64,000 nt of DNA, taken from Aplectana chamaeleonis (lineage: Eukaryota; Nematoda; Chromadorea; Rhabditida; Cosmocercidae). A model generated the notes under the pieces. That model had not been told where the DNA came from. It saw only the letters and a list, made by a program, of their open reading frames with translations, and ran no database searches. A program made the position numbers and the translations under genes. Below are positions 32,166 through 43,900 of the stretch, piece by piece. The DNA lies in the NCBI GenBank assembly GCA_029168955.1, contig JAPDOI010000185.1:62001-126000 (forward strand). Direction: 5' to 3'. How positions within the stretch are numbered: position 1 is the stretch's first letter; each line of letters opens with the position of its first letter.

Positions 32166-32861
32166 GCCAGCGGTCAGTCCGCACCTATTGTCTGAGTATA
32201 CTCTAACGACACATGTGCGCGGTACGGGCGTGACCTTAAGCTCTGTGGAGTAGTACAGTGTTCAAACCAGCAGTTATCCCACTATCAGTGTCAAAATAAG
32301 TACACTAAGGATTGGAAAGCTCGCTTCGACTGCACGACGTACTCCTTGCACCGACATAGATATGTATTGAGCTTCTAATAGAGAAATCGAGCTTTTTTTG
32401 CCTTGGAAAAGGAAGATTCGATGAACATTTGTCATCTCACCTATAATCTGTATTTCTTAAACGTCTATACTTTTTGCTCTGGCCAACTGTAAGGTTTTGA
32501 AAATTCAATGAAAGAAGCATAGATCACTCAAAAAATGTTTAAAGAAGTTGAATGTTTTGAAAAATTTCGTTTAGTGTACGCTGAACACCCTTTATTGATT
32601 TTTGGAAATTTTCTGTTTTCTGTTTTCTGCCCATTTTTGGAGATTTTTTCTGTTTTCTGTTTTCTGTCAAACTAGATTTTCTGTTTTCTGTTTCCAAAAA
32701 TATTTTTTCCGCACATCCCTGATTGGGACGCGCCGTTCTCAATGGAGCGCACCATCTCAACGCAGCAGCCATAAAACCAACACCAAACACTCGAATTCGC
32801 TCAGATCTATATTCAATTCTGTGAAAAAGGGGTCTCCCAAGCAAAAGTGGTTTGGTTCGCG

Positions 32862-33320
32862 TTGACAACGTTTCAACAAAAAGGGAACAATAGGAAAGTG
32901 AAATGAGGAGAGTGTACAAAAAATAAACAATATCCTCTAAAAACTCTTTTCTTGGTCGAAACTTCTAAACAGCGGAAACAAACCGTTGCGGTTCTGTATG
33001 AGGAAGCGATATATACATATTTTATCGGCACTCACATAATCAAAGTCCTTTATGAAGCCAAAAGCGCGCCCTCATAGAGAAACGCAACGGTTTGTTTCCG
33101 CTGTTCAGAAGTTTCGACAAAGAAAAAGAGTTGCTAGAGGATATTGTTCATTTTTTTCTACACTTTCTCCTCATTCCACTTTCCCTATTGTTCCCTTTTT
33201 GTTGAAACGTTTATGTAACGCAGAACCAAACCACACTTTTGCTTTGTAGATTGCTTTTTTCACAGAATTATTCACTTTTTCTTGATATTACGCAGTAATA
33301 CCCCATGCAAGAATTTCGAG
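32862..33320. repeat. Palindromic repeat E, copy 1
   Basis: Arms of about 140 bp: ACGTTTCAACAAAAAGGGAA through CAGCGGAAACAAACCGTTGC at the left, with the complement from about 33080 to 33215. It is followed by TTGATATTACGCAGTAATA, which is also found after copy 2. It lies just left of composite copy 2. Confidence 0.78.
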
Positions 33321-33383
33321 ACCCAAAAACCTCTTCCATCTCCCCGTTAGATCAGTCCTCTTTCTGTGGTCACAGAATCATTT

Positions 33384-34239
33384 ATTTCTGAAAGTTGGGC
33401 TCCATAGAAAGGTCAAGGATTTAACGTGCTCCTAAATGTTTACTTTTCCTGATATTACGCATGAAATTGTTTTATTGGATTTGGCTCTCAGCTTGATTTT
33501 CAAATGTAGTGAAATTGTCAGATTGATTTGGCTGTGATGATACTATATGCAGATAACATAATCATTAAATCTGGTGAAATTGTTGCAAACGGATTTGGCG
33601 GGAGCTCTATCAATTATCACGGTCAAATCACGCGTCAGAAGGGACTCGCCTTGAGGCGCATATTGAATCGAATGAGAACAGGAATAAGCCTAGCAGCAAA
33701 AACGTTTCTATGCAATGCAGCGAGACCGTATGAAAGCGTTGAGGACACGAAGACATAGAGTCAGTAGCGAGTAAAGTGCGTTAGATTTTCGTTTCCATGA
33801 GTTTTATCTCATCAGTGAGGGAAGGGTCTGGTACCTTATTGTTGTTGTTGGGGAGCTACACTGAAAGGGCAGAATAGCATTTGAAACCTTAATTCCTAGC
33901 AGCCCATAAGGCCACGTTTCGTTCTTGTTGTGTGGCTGAGGATTATCTTTTTTTTCTTTTTGTCTTCACATTCGCTCGCCATGAGGACCTTCTGACGCGT
34001 GATTTGGCTGTGATAATTGATAGAGCTCCTGCCAAATCCGTTTGCAACAGATTTCACTACATTTAACGGATTATGTTATCTGCACTCTATAGTATCATCA
34101 CAACCAAATATCAATTCGACATTGTTCACTACATTTGAAAAATCGAGATTAGAACCAAATCCAATAAAACAATTCCTGGCGACATTTAGGAACAATGCCA
34201 AATCCTTGACGCTTTCTGCGGAGCCTAACTTTCAGAAAT
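33384..34239. repeat. Near-palindromic module D2, core inverted
   Basis: Outer ends ATTTCTGAAAGTTGGG and AACTTTCAGAAAT, as in D1. Between the arms, the reverse complement of this core matches D1 read forward, including CTCGCTACTGACT, GATGAGATAAAA and AACGAAACGTGGCC in order. Confidence 0.82.
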
Positions 34240-34994
34240 TTCACAACTTTTTACAAGGGTTTCAGCTTCTACAATATCATTGAGCTCCAGAAGTCAAGTT
34301 GTTTTTTTTTTTTCGAAAACATAGTGGTAGAAATGAAGAAACAACCGCTCCTTACTAAGACTGCAAGATAATTGTTGCAACGCGGCTTCCTACAAATAGA
34401 TGCAAGGCATATGCGTTTTGAATTTAAAAGTCGAAAAATGAAGAAATAGGTTTCAAAATGACCCAATTGTACAGGTTCTAGGCACTCTTCTAGACGGGGG
34501 GGCACGCCCCACTCAAGACAGAAATGAAATGAACGGCCCATTGGTGAGGCTACCAGTCGAAGTATTTCCGTAGAGCTCTAATAAAAACAATGATTGATAG
34601 CGCAGTATCAGGCCTCTTTTATCAGAGTTTTCCATCATTTCTATGAGTTTTGCGTAGCTTGGCCCCTCTAGTGAAAGAAAATGTTGAAGGGCCCATGAAA
34701 AACCTTCATTTGTAAAGAAAAGTCAATCGGAACACATTGTAAATACGAATTTGAATTTCGCGCCAAAATCATTTTCGGAGTTTTTCTGCATGTGGAGTTC
34801 GTGCCGTAACCAATTTTCCTGTTATCTTACTGTCGCACCAACATTCCTAGGAAAAAGGGCTAGATGACTGGTGAGGTGGTGGCGGATATTAACCTCATCG
34901 TCCAGCATTTTGACTCGCCAAAGTTTACCAGTGTGGTCTACCGGGCTCAATCGCTTGAAATTGGGCCTGAAAAATGGAAATTGATTTCCAGCGC
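34240..34994 (+). repeat. Composite element copy 2: spacer between D and L
   Basis: Colinear with 10898-11850 except for the missing 160 bp and small indels. No gene is recognised. Confidence 0.7.
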
Positions 34995-35314
34995 GAACGA
35001 TAGTTAAGTGCGCCAGAAGAGGACTACCGCAATCTCAGGAATGATGTTATTCGGCTCTCGTAAACAAATTTGATGATACCCAGTTGATCAATGATAAAGT
35101 ATAAAAGAAGTTAAGAGCGGTGTGTCTTGATTCACACACCGTCCTTCTCTAGGAGTCAGCAGTTGAGGATCTGCCTGGACTAAAAAGCAGGAAACATCAC
35201 CACCTGTAGGGAAGATGAAGCGAAATCGGAGTCAGAACTTAGAAAATTTGGAAGCCAAACTCGAGGTGAGATTACGGTAGCCCCTGTTCTGGCGGACTTA
35301 ACTATCCGTTCTTG
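34995..35314 (+). repeat. Module L, copy 2
   Basis: Ends GAACGATAGTTAAGTGCGCC and a near complement. It contains TATAAAAG at 35100 and the hairpin word GCGGTGTGTCTTGATTCACA, whose 8-bp stem CGGTGTGT/ACACACCG is intact. Confidence 0.8.
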
Positions 35315-35339
35315 TAGATTCGGAGGCCTGGCTTGCATA

Positions 35340-38300
35340 CGGTGTCCTGAACATTGAACTGAGGTCCTGCACACCCTACTGAGATCCAGCTTTATTTCCA
35401 TGAAGTCCTGCTCCCTATCCTTACAGGGTCTTGCACACGTTTCATGATGTCCCTGCACACTCCTACTGATGTCCTGCACACATTCCACGAAGTTCTGATC
35501 ATCCTTACAGGGGGTCTTGCACACGTTTCATGATGTCCTGCACACACTCCTACTAAGGTCCTGCACACATTCCATGATGTCCTGCACACCCCTATTGGGG
35601 TCCTGCACACGTTCCATGATGTCCTGTGTAATTTTACTAAGGCCCTACACGCATTCCACGACGTCCTGCTCAACCCCTACTGGGGTCCTGCACGCTTCAT
35701 GATGTCCTGCACACTCCTACTGATGTCCTGCACACATTCCATGAAGTCCTGCTCATCCTTACAGGAGGTCTTGCACACATGTTTCATGATGTCCTGCACA
35801 CCTCCTACTACAGTCCTGCACACATTCCATACGACGTCCTGCACACCCCTACTGGGGTCCTGCACACAGGTCCCATGATGTCCTGCACACTCCTACTGAT
35901 GTTCTGCACATTCTACGATGTCCTGCACACCCCTACTGGGGTCCTACACAGGTTCCATGGTGTCCTGCACACATCTACTGGGGGTCTACTGCACAGGTCC
36001 CATGATGTCCTGCACACTCCTACTAAGGTCCCTGCACACACTCCTACTGAGGTCCTGCACACATTCTACGACGTCCTGTACACACCCATTATGAGGTCCT
36101 GCACACGTTCCATGATATCCTGCACACTCCTACTGAGGTCCTGTACAGGTCCCATAATGTCATCTGCACACTCCTACTGAGGTCCTGCACACACCCCTAC
36201 AGGGTCCTGCACAGGTCTGCTCACGATGTCCTGCACACACTCCTACTAAGGTCCTGCACACTCCCACTGAGGTCCTGCACACATTCTACGACGTCCTGCA
36301 CACCCTTGCACAGGGGTCCTGCACAGGTCCCAAAATGTCCTGCACACTCCTACTGAGGTCCTGCACACTCCCTACTGAGGTCCTGCACACAGGTCCCTTG
36401 ATGTCCCTGCCTCCTACTAAGGTCTGCACACCTCTCTGAGGTCCTGCACACCTTCTACTAAGGGTCCTGCACAGGTCCCCATGATGTCCTGCACACTCCT
36501 ACTGAATTCCTGCACACTCCTACTGAGGTCCTGCACACACATTCTACGGCGTCCTGCACACCCTACTGAGATCCATACACATTCCATGAAGTCCTGCTCA
36601 TCACCAGAGGTCTTGCACACGTTTCATGATGTCCTGCACACTCCTACTGATGTCCTGCACACATTCCAGGAAGTTCTGATCAACCCTTACAGGGGGTCTT
36701 GCACATTTGCGTCTTCTTGCATCTCTGGAGTCCTGCACACATTCCATGATGTCACCACACCCCTGTGACAGGGTCCTGCACGTTCCACTTGATGTCTGTG
36801 TTTTACTAAGGTCCTGCACACATTCCGCGACGTCCTGCTCCAGCCCTACTGGGGTCCTGCACACGCTTCACCCAGATGTCACACACTCCTGCTGATGTAA
36901 TACACACATTCCACGAAGTCCTGCTCATCACTTACAGGGTCTTGCACATGTTTCATGATGTCCTGCACACACTCCTACTAAGGTCCTGCACACATTCTAC
37001 GACGTCCTGCACACCTACGGTCCTACTGGAGTCCCATGATGTCCCTACACCTCCTACTGATGTTCTGCACATTCTACGATGTCCTGCTCACCCCTACCTG
37101 GGTCCACAGGTTCCATGATGTCTGCACACTCTACCATGATGTCCTGCACACTCCTACTGAGGTCCTGCACACATTCCATGACGTCCCTGCTCATCCTTAC
37201 TGGGTGCACACACGTTCCATGATATCCTGCACCTCCTACACAGGAGTCCTGTACAGGTCCCATAATGTCACCTCCCCTGCCCAGGTCCTGCACACCCCTA
37301 CTGAGAGGTACTGCACAAGTCCCCACTTGATGTCCTGCACACTCCTACTACAGTTCTGCACACATTCTACGATGTCCTACACCCCTACTGAGAATTCTAC
37401 ACAAGTTCCATGATGTCCTGCACTCCCCTGCAAGGTCCTGCACAGGTCCCATGATGTCTGCTCACACTCCTACTAAGGTCCTGCACACTCCTACTGAGGT
37501 CCTGCACACATTCTACGACATCCTGCACACCCCTACTGGGGGTCCTGCACACGTTCCATGATATCCTGCACTCCTACTGAGGTCCTGTACAGGTCCCATA
37601 ATGTCATACACACTCCTACTGAGGTCTGCACACTCCCTACTGAGAGTCCTGCACATTACAGCCATGATGTCCTGCACACTTTTCCTAGGGTCCTGCACGT
37701 TCCCACTGATGTATCTGCACATTCTCACAGGGTCCTGTACAGGTCCATAATGGGCTCATGCACAGGTCCTACTAAGGTCCTGCACCTCCTACAGAATTCC
37801 TGCACATTCTACTGACGTCCTGCACACCCTACTGGGGACGTCCTGCACGTTCCACCCAAGAAAGTATCCCTACTCCCTGCCAGTTCCTGCACAGGTCCCA
37901 TGATGTCCCTGCACTCCTACTAAGGTCCTGCACACTCCTACTGAGGTCCCTTACACATTCTACGGCGTCCTGCACACCCCTAGGAGATACAGCACACGTT
38001 CCATGATGTCCTCCTCATCCTTACTGAGGTCTTGTACAGGTCCCACCCAATGTCATGCACACTCCTACTGGGGTCCTGCACACATTCCACGAAGTTCTGA
38101 TCATCCCTTACAGGGGTCCTGCACAGGTCCCATGATGTCCTGCACACTCCTACTGAGGTCCTGCACACATTCCATGATGTCCTGCACACCCCTATTGGGG
38201 TCCTGCACACGCTTCATGATGTCCTGCACACTCCCTACTGATGTCCTGCACACATTCACGAAGTTCTGATCATCCTTACAGGGGTCTTGCACACGTTTCA

Positions 38301-39332
38301 TGATGTCCTGCACACTCCTACTAAGGTCCTGCACACATTCCGGATGTCTGCACACCCCTATTGGTCCTGCACACGTTCTATGATGTCCTGTAATTTTACT
38401 AAGGTCCTGCACACATTCCATGACGTCCTGCTCAACCCTACTGAGGTCCTGCACACGCTTCATGATGTCCTGCACCTCCTACTGATGTCCTGCACACATT
38501 CCAGGGTCCTGCTCATCCTTACAGGGTCTTGCACATGTTTCATGATGTCCTGGACACTCCTAATAGGTCCTGCACATTCTACGACGTCCTGCACACCCCT
38601 ACTGGGGTCCTGCACAGGTCCCATGATGTCCTACACACTCCTACTGATGTTCTGCACACATTCTACGATGTCCTGCACACCCTACTGGGGTCCTACACAG
38701 GTTCCATGATGTCCTGCACACTCCTACTGGGGTCTGCACAGGTCCCATGATGTCCTGCACCTCTACTAGGTCCTGCACACTCCTACTGAGGTTCTGCACA
38801 CATTCTGACGTCCTGCACACCCCTACTGGGGTCCTGCACACGTTCCATGATATCCTGAGCGGAGACTCCTACTGAGGTCTGTACAGGTCCCATAATGTCA
38901 TGCACACTCTACTGAGGTCCTGCACACTGGGGTCCTGCACAGTCCCATGATGTCCTGCACATATGTAATTTCCTGCACACTCCCACTGAGGTCCTGCACA
39001 CATTCACGACGTCCTGCACCCTTACTGGGGTCCTGCACAGGTCCCAAAATGTCCTGCACACTCCTACTGAGGTCCTGCACACCCTACTGGGGTCCTGCAC
39101 ATCCCATGATGTCTGCCTCCTACTAAGGTCCTGCACACTCCTACTGAGGTCCTGCACACATTCTACGACGTCCTGCACACCCCTACTGAGGGTCCTGGTC
39201 CCATGATGTCCTCACACTCCTACTGTCCTGCACACTCCTACTGAGGTCCTGCACACATTCTACGGCGTCCTGCACACCCCTACTGAGGGGTTGCTGGATT
39301 CCATCGACGTCCTGCATACTCCTACTGCGGTC
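35340..39332. repeat. Satellite A array 2, 42-bp unit, about 95 units, noisy
   Basis: Same unit as arrays 1 and 3 but crowded with one- to several-base insertions and deletions. Many insertions place both known variants of a base side by side (CTCCCTACTG where clean arrays have either CTCCTACTG or CCCCTACTG). Copy number and order should not be trusted. Coding frames are broken, unlike in the clean arrays. Confidence 0.9.
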
Positions 39333-39972
39333 TCGCATAGTCAACCGACTAGCACACCCTGCGACGACTTCTTATCTTTGGTGCGCATGGTACAAACACG
39401 CGCCACGCTCAAAAACAACCCTTCCGCATAGCGTCCTGTTCCAAGCCGGACGTTTAGGTACACCACACCCTAGAGAGCAGGTATTTATGTTATGGAGTCT
39501 CTAAGAAACAATGACTGATAACGAAAAACCCGTCATTTTTATAAACTAATCTTGAGGCCGGTTTCCGAGTTTCAAACGCCCGTTAGGGCCCAGAAGTCAT
39601 TATGGTGAGTTCTGACAGTTATTTTCGTCATTCCCGTGGTCCTAATACATCTAGTCACAAATTTTCGAGCGATTTGGTCCACGCCTTCCAAAAAATGGTT
39701 TTCGACGGACGGAGGTGGAGGCGGAGGCGGAGGCGGTGGCGGAGGCGGAGGCGGAGGCGGTGGTGGAGAACGTCTGCGTACTTTGAGAGGTCATAACTTC
39801 AGAAAGCGAAGGGACCAATTGGGATGAAAAAGTTGCACACATATGTAATTTCTTGCAGCGCGTCGAATAGTGTACAGCTCATACCTCTGTTGACGGTATG
39901 AATAGGTGATCTCATTTAGGGCATCCGCGCGGAAGAGATCAAAGCCAAATCCTGGTGAGCGCTTCGCTCACC
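39333..39972 (+). repeat. Module R, copy 2
   Basis: Starts at the CTCGCATAGTCAACCGAC word and is colinear with R1, including the GGAGGC run (39711-39768) and the terminal hairpin. Confidence 0.8.
39954..39972. repeat. Terminal hairpin of module R, copy 2
   Basis: GGTGAGCGCTTCGCTCACC: a shortened form with an 8-bp stem and 3-nt loop. Confidence 0.75.
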
Positions 39973-39989
39973 TAACTTCAAGCGATATT

Positions 39990-40500
39990 CTCGGTCGACT
40001 CTTCTACACAGCGAAAACAAACCGTTGCGGTATTCTACTCGGAAGTACTTTGTAATTACACAAATAACTCCGATCATGCGAGAACCGTTAAAAATATACA
40101 TGTATTTGATCTGATAGTTTTCATTGAAAGAGATTATGTCAAACTGGCCAGAGCAGACGGTTAGCTCAGCTCTTGGGAAAAATGAAACAATTGAAACACA
40201 TTATCAAGCAAGAGTATTCCGATATAATCTCGTGAACGAATAAAGTTCTTTTTATCAAAAACGAATATGTTCTTCCTCGTAAAATAGCACAACGGTTTGT
40301 TTTCACTGTGTAGAAGAGTCGACCGAGATTATAGCGTGAAGAAAATATTGTTCACTTTTTGTACACTCTCCTCACTTCACTTTCCTATTGTTCCCTTATT
40401 GTTGGAACGATTCTGGCGCATACAAACCTCTTTCGCTTGAAAGACCCTTTTGAATAAATTGCTCACTTTTTCCTGATATTACGCAGTAACATCCCTCAAA
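39990..40500. repeat. Palindromic repeat E, copy 2
   Basis: Arms around ACAGCGAAAACAAACCGTTG (near 40010) and its complement (near 40300), then TGTACACTCTCCTCACTTCA and CTGATATTACGCAGTAACA as in copy 1. The outer left arm of copy 1 is missing. It lies between R2 and L'. Confidence 0.72.
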
Positions 40501-40561
40501 AATATGCAACACTTATCAACCTTTTTGGACTGATACGATAATCAGTAAGCAACCAACAGAC

Positions 40562-40824
40562 GATTATAAGTTGCCATCGGCACAACATTTTCACCGATTC
40601 ATGATAACCATTTGATAAAAGTAGGGTATAGAAGAAAATGAGAGCGGTGAGTTTCACTTTCACCATCTTTCTCCGGAGGTGAGCGGCTGAAGCTGAACAG
40701 ACTAGGGATTAGAAACAGCCCACCGGTTATGAAGGTATCACGATATCTGGACCTGAACATGGAAAACTCTGGCAAGAAAAACTGCTACCTTCCGTGAGAA
40801 TTCTGTGCCGATGGCAAATTATAC
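40562..40824 (+). repeat. Module L' (diverged L, left of satellite B)
   Basis: 263 bp with about 30-bp inverted ends, GATTATAAGTTGCCATCGGC against the complement of GTGCCGATGGCAAATTATAC. The interior is colinear with L: GATAACCATTTGAT, GGTATAGAAGAAAATGAGAG, a GGTGAGTTTCACTTTCACC hairpin and TCTTTCTCCGGAGGTGAGC. As with L, a 42-bp array starts within about 20-80 bp of its right end. Confidence 0.7.
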
Positions 40825-40904
40825 ACTTGTGCAATAAACGTGAGCACGCAACATTGAAGCGCAACTCACATTTCGCGGCAATACCACATATTACATGAAC
40901 CGCT

Positions 40905-43900
40905 CTGCACTTTCACGATGTCCTGATGACGTCATCGGTGAAGCAAGAAGCACTTTTCACGATGTCCCGATGACGTCATCAGAAGCCCGAAGCACTTTTC
41001 ACGATGTCCCGATGACGTCATCGTGGGAGCCCGAAGCACTTTTCACGATGTCCCGATGACGTCAGTCAGAAGCCCGAAGCACTTCTTTTCACGATGTCCC
41101 GATGACGTCATCAGAAGCCCGGAAGCACTTTCTTCACGATGTCCCGATGACGCCATCAGGAGCCCGAAGCACTTTTCTACGACGTCCCGATGACGCCATC
41201 AGAAGCCCGAAGCATCTTTTCACGATGTCCCGATGACGTCATCAGAAGCCCGAAGCACTTTTCACGATGGGAATCCCGGATGACGTCATCAGGAGCCCGG
41301 AAGCACTTTTTCACGATAGTCCCGATGACGTCATCAGAAAGCCCCCGGAAGCACTTTTCACGATGTCCCGATGACGTCATCAGGAGCCCGGAAGCACTTT
41401 TCACGATGTCCCGATGACGTCATCAGAAGCCCGAAGCACTTTTTCACGATGTCCCGATGACGTCATCAGAAGCCCGAAGCACTTTTCACGATAATCTGAT
41501 GACGTCACTGTAGTCAGCTACTTTTTCACGCCGATGTCCCGATGACGTCATCAGAAGCCCGAAGCACTTTTCACGATGGAATCCCGATGACGCCATCAGA
41601 AGCCCGGAAGCACTTTTTCACGATGTCCCGATGACGTCATCAGAAGCCCGGAGCATCCTTTTCACGACGTCCCGATGACGTCATCAGAAGCCCGAAGCAC
41701 TCTTCACGATGTCCCGGATGACGTCATCAGAAGCCCGGAAGCACCTTTTCACGATGTCCCGATGACGTCGTCAGAAGCCCCAAGCACTTTTCACGATGTC
41801 CCGATGACGTCATCAGAAGCCCGGAGTACTTTTCACGATGTCCCGGATGACGTCATCAGAAGCCCGAAGCACTTTTCAACGATGTCCTGATGACGTCATC
41901 AGAAGCCCGGGAAGCACTTTTTCTCACGATGTCCCGATGACGTCATCAGAAGCGCTTCTGAAGCGACTTTCCACGCGATGTCCCGATATCGACGTCGTCA
42001 GAAGCCCGGAAGCACTTTTTCACGATGTCCCGATGACGTCATCAGAAGCCCGGAAGCACTTTTCACGATAGTCCTTCCGATGACGTCATCAGAAGCGCCG
42101 AAGCTACTTCTTCACGACGTCCTGATGACGCTCATCAGAAGCCCGAAGCACTCCTTTTCTCACGATGTCCCGATGACGTCGTCAGAAGCCCGAAGCACTT
42201 TTCACGATGTCCCGATGACGTCGTCAGAAGCCCGAAGCCATCTTTTCACGATGTCCCGATAGACGTCGTCATCAGAAGCCCGAAGCACTTTTCACGATGT
42301 CCCGATGACGTCATCAGAAGCCCGGAAGCACTTTTTCACGATGTCCTGATGACGTCATCAGAAGCCCGAAGCACTTTCACGATGTCCCGATGACGTCATC
42401 AGAAGCCCGAAGCACTTTTCACGATGTCCCGATGACGTCATCAGAAGCCCGAAGCACTTTTCACGATGTCCAGATCACGTCATCAGGAGCCCGAAGCACT
42501 TTTCACGATGTCCCGTTCACGTCATCGTATGCCTGAAGCTCTTTTCACCATCTCCCGATGCCGTCACCAGAAGCCCGAAGCACTTTTCACGATGTCCCGA
42601 TGACGACATCAGAAGGCCGAAGCACTTTTCACGATGGCCCGATGACGTCATCAGAAGCCCGAAGCACTTTTCACGATGTCCCGATGACGTCATCAGAAGC
42701 CCGGAGCACTTTTCACGATGTCCCGATGACGTCATCAGAAGCCCGAAGCACTTTTCACGATGTCCCGATGACGTCATCAGAAGCCCGAAGCACTTTTCTC
42801 GACGTCCCGATGACGTCATCAGCAGCCCGAAGCACTTTTCACGATGTCCCGATGACGCCACCAGATAGCCCGAAGCACTTTTCACGATGTCCCGATGACG
42901 TCATCAGAAGCCCGAAGCACTTTTCACGATGTCCCGATCACGTCATCAGAAGCCCGAAGCACTTTTCACGATGTCCCGATCACGTCATCAGAAGCCCGAA
43001 GCACTTTTCACGATGTCCCGATGACGTCATCAGAAGCCCGAAGCACTTTTCACGATGTCCCGATGACGACATCAGAAGCCCGAAGCACTTTTCACGATGT
43101 CCCGATGACGTCATCAGAAGCCCGAAGCACTTCTCACGATGTCCCGATGACCTCATCAGAAGCCCAAAGCACTTTTCACGATGTCCCGATGACGTCATCA
43201 GAAGCCCGAAGCACTTTTCACGATGTCACGATGACGTCATCAGAAGCCCGAAGCGCTTTTCGTGATGTCCTGATGACGTCATCAGAAGCCAGAAGCACTT
43301 CTCACGATGTCCCGATGACGTCATCAGAAGCCCGAAGCGCTTTTCGTGATGTCCTGATGACGTCATCAGAAGCCCGAAGCACTTTTCACGATGTCCCGAT
43401 GACGTCATCAGAAGCCCGAAGCACTTTTCACGATGTCCCGATGACGTCATCAGAAGCCCGAAGCACTTTTCACGATGTCCCGATGACGTCATCGGAAGCC
43501 CGAAGCACTTTTCACGATGTCACGGTCACGTCATCAGAAGCCCGAAACACTCTTCACGATGTCCCGATGACGTCATCAGAAGCCCGAAGCACTTTTCACG
43601 ATGTCCAGATCACGTCATCAGAAGCCCGAAGCACTTTTCACGATGTCCCGATCACGTCATCAGAAGCCCGAAGCACTTTTCACGATGTCCCGATGACGTC
43701 ATCAGAAGCCCGAAGCACTTTTCACGATGTCCAGATCACGTCATCAGAAGCCCGAAGCACTTTTCACGATGTCCCGATCACGTCATCAGAAGCCCGAAGC
43801 ACTTTTCACGATGTCCCGATGACGTCATCAGAAGCCCGAAGCTCTTTTCACGATGTCCCGATGACGTCATCAGAAGCCCGAAGCACTTTTCACGATGTCT

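Larger units (their letters stand above)
30359..32721. mobile_element. hAT-like element, 2.36 kb, with 8-bp duplication
   Basis: Ends CAGGGATGTGCGGAA and its complement. The flanking 8-bp duplication is ATTGGGAC (30351-30358 and 32722-32729). Subterminal clusters of GTTTTCTG words around a CCCATTTTTGG spacer (30382-30445 and 32609-32692) are direct repeats of each other. No transposase is visible; the interior carries two GC-rich word clusters and unassigned DNA. Confidence 0.88.
33384..39972 (+). mobile_element. Composite satellite-carrying element, copy 2
   Basis: Same order as copy 1: D2, spacer, L2, array A2, R2 and hairpin. It is longer because the array has about 95 units. The D core is inverted relative to copy 1. 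The spacer lacks the 160 bp seen at 11300-11460. No enzyme ORF is present. Confidence 0.7.
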
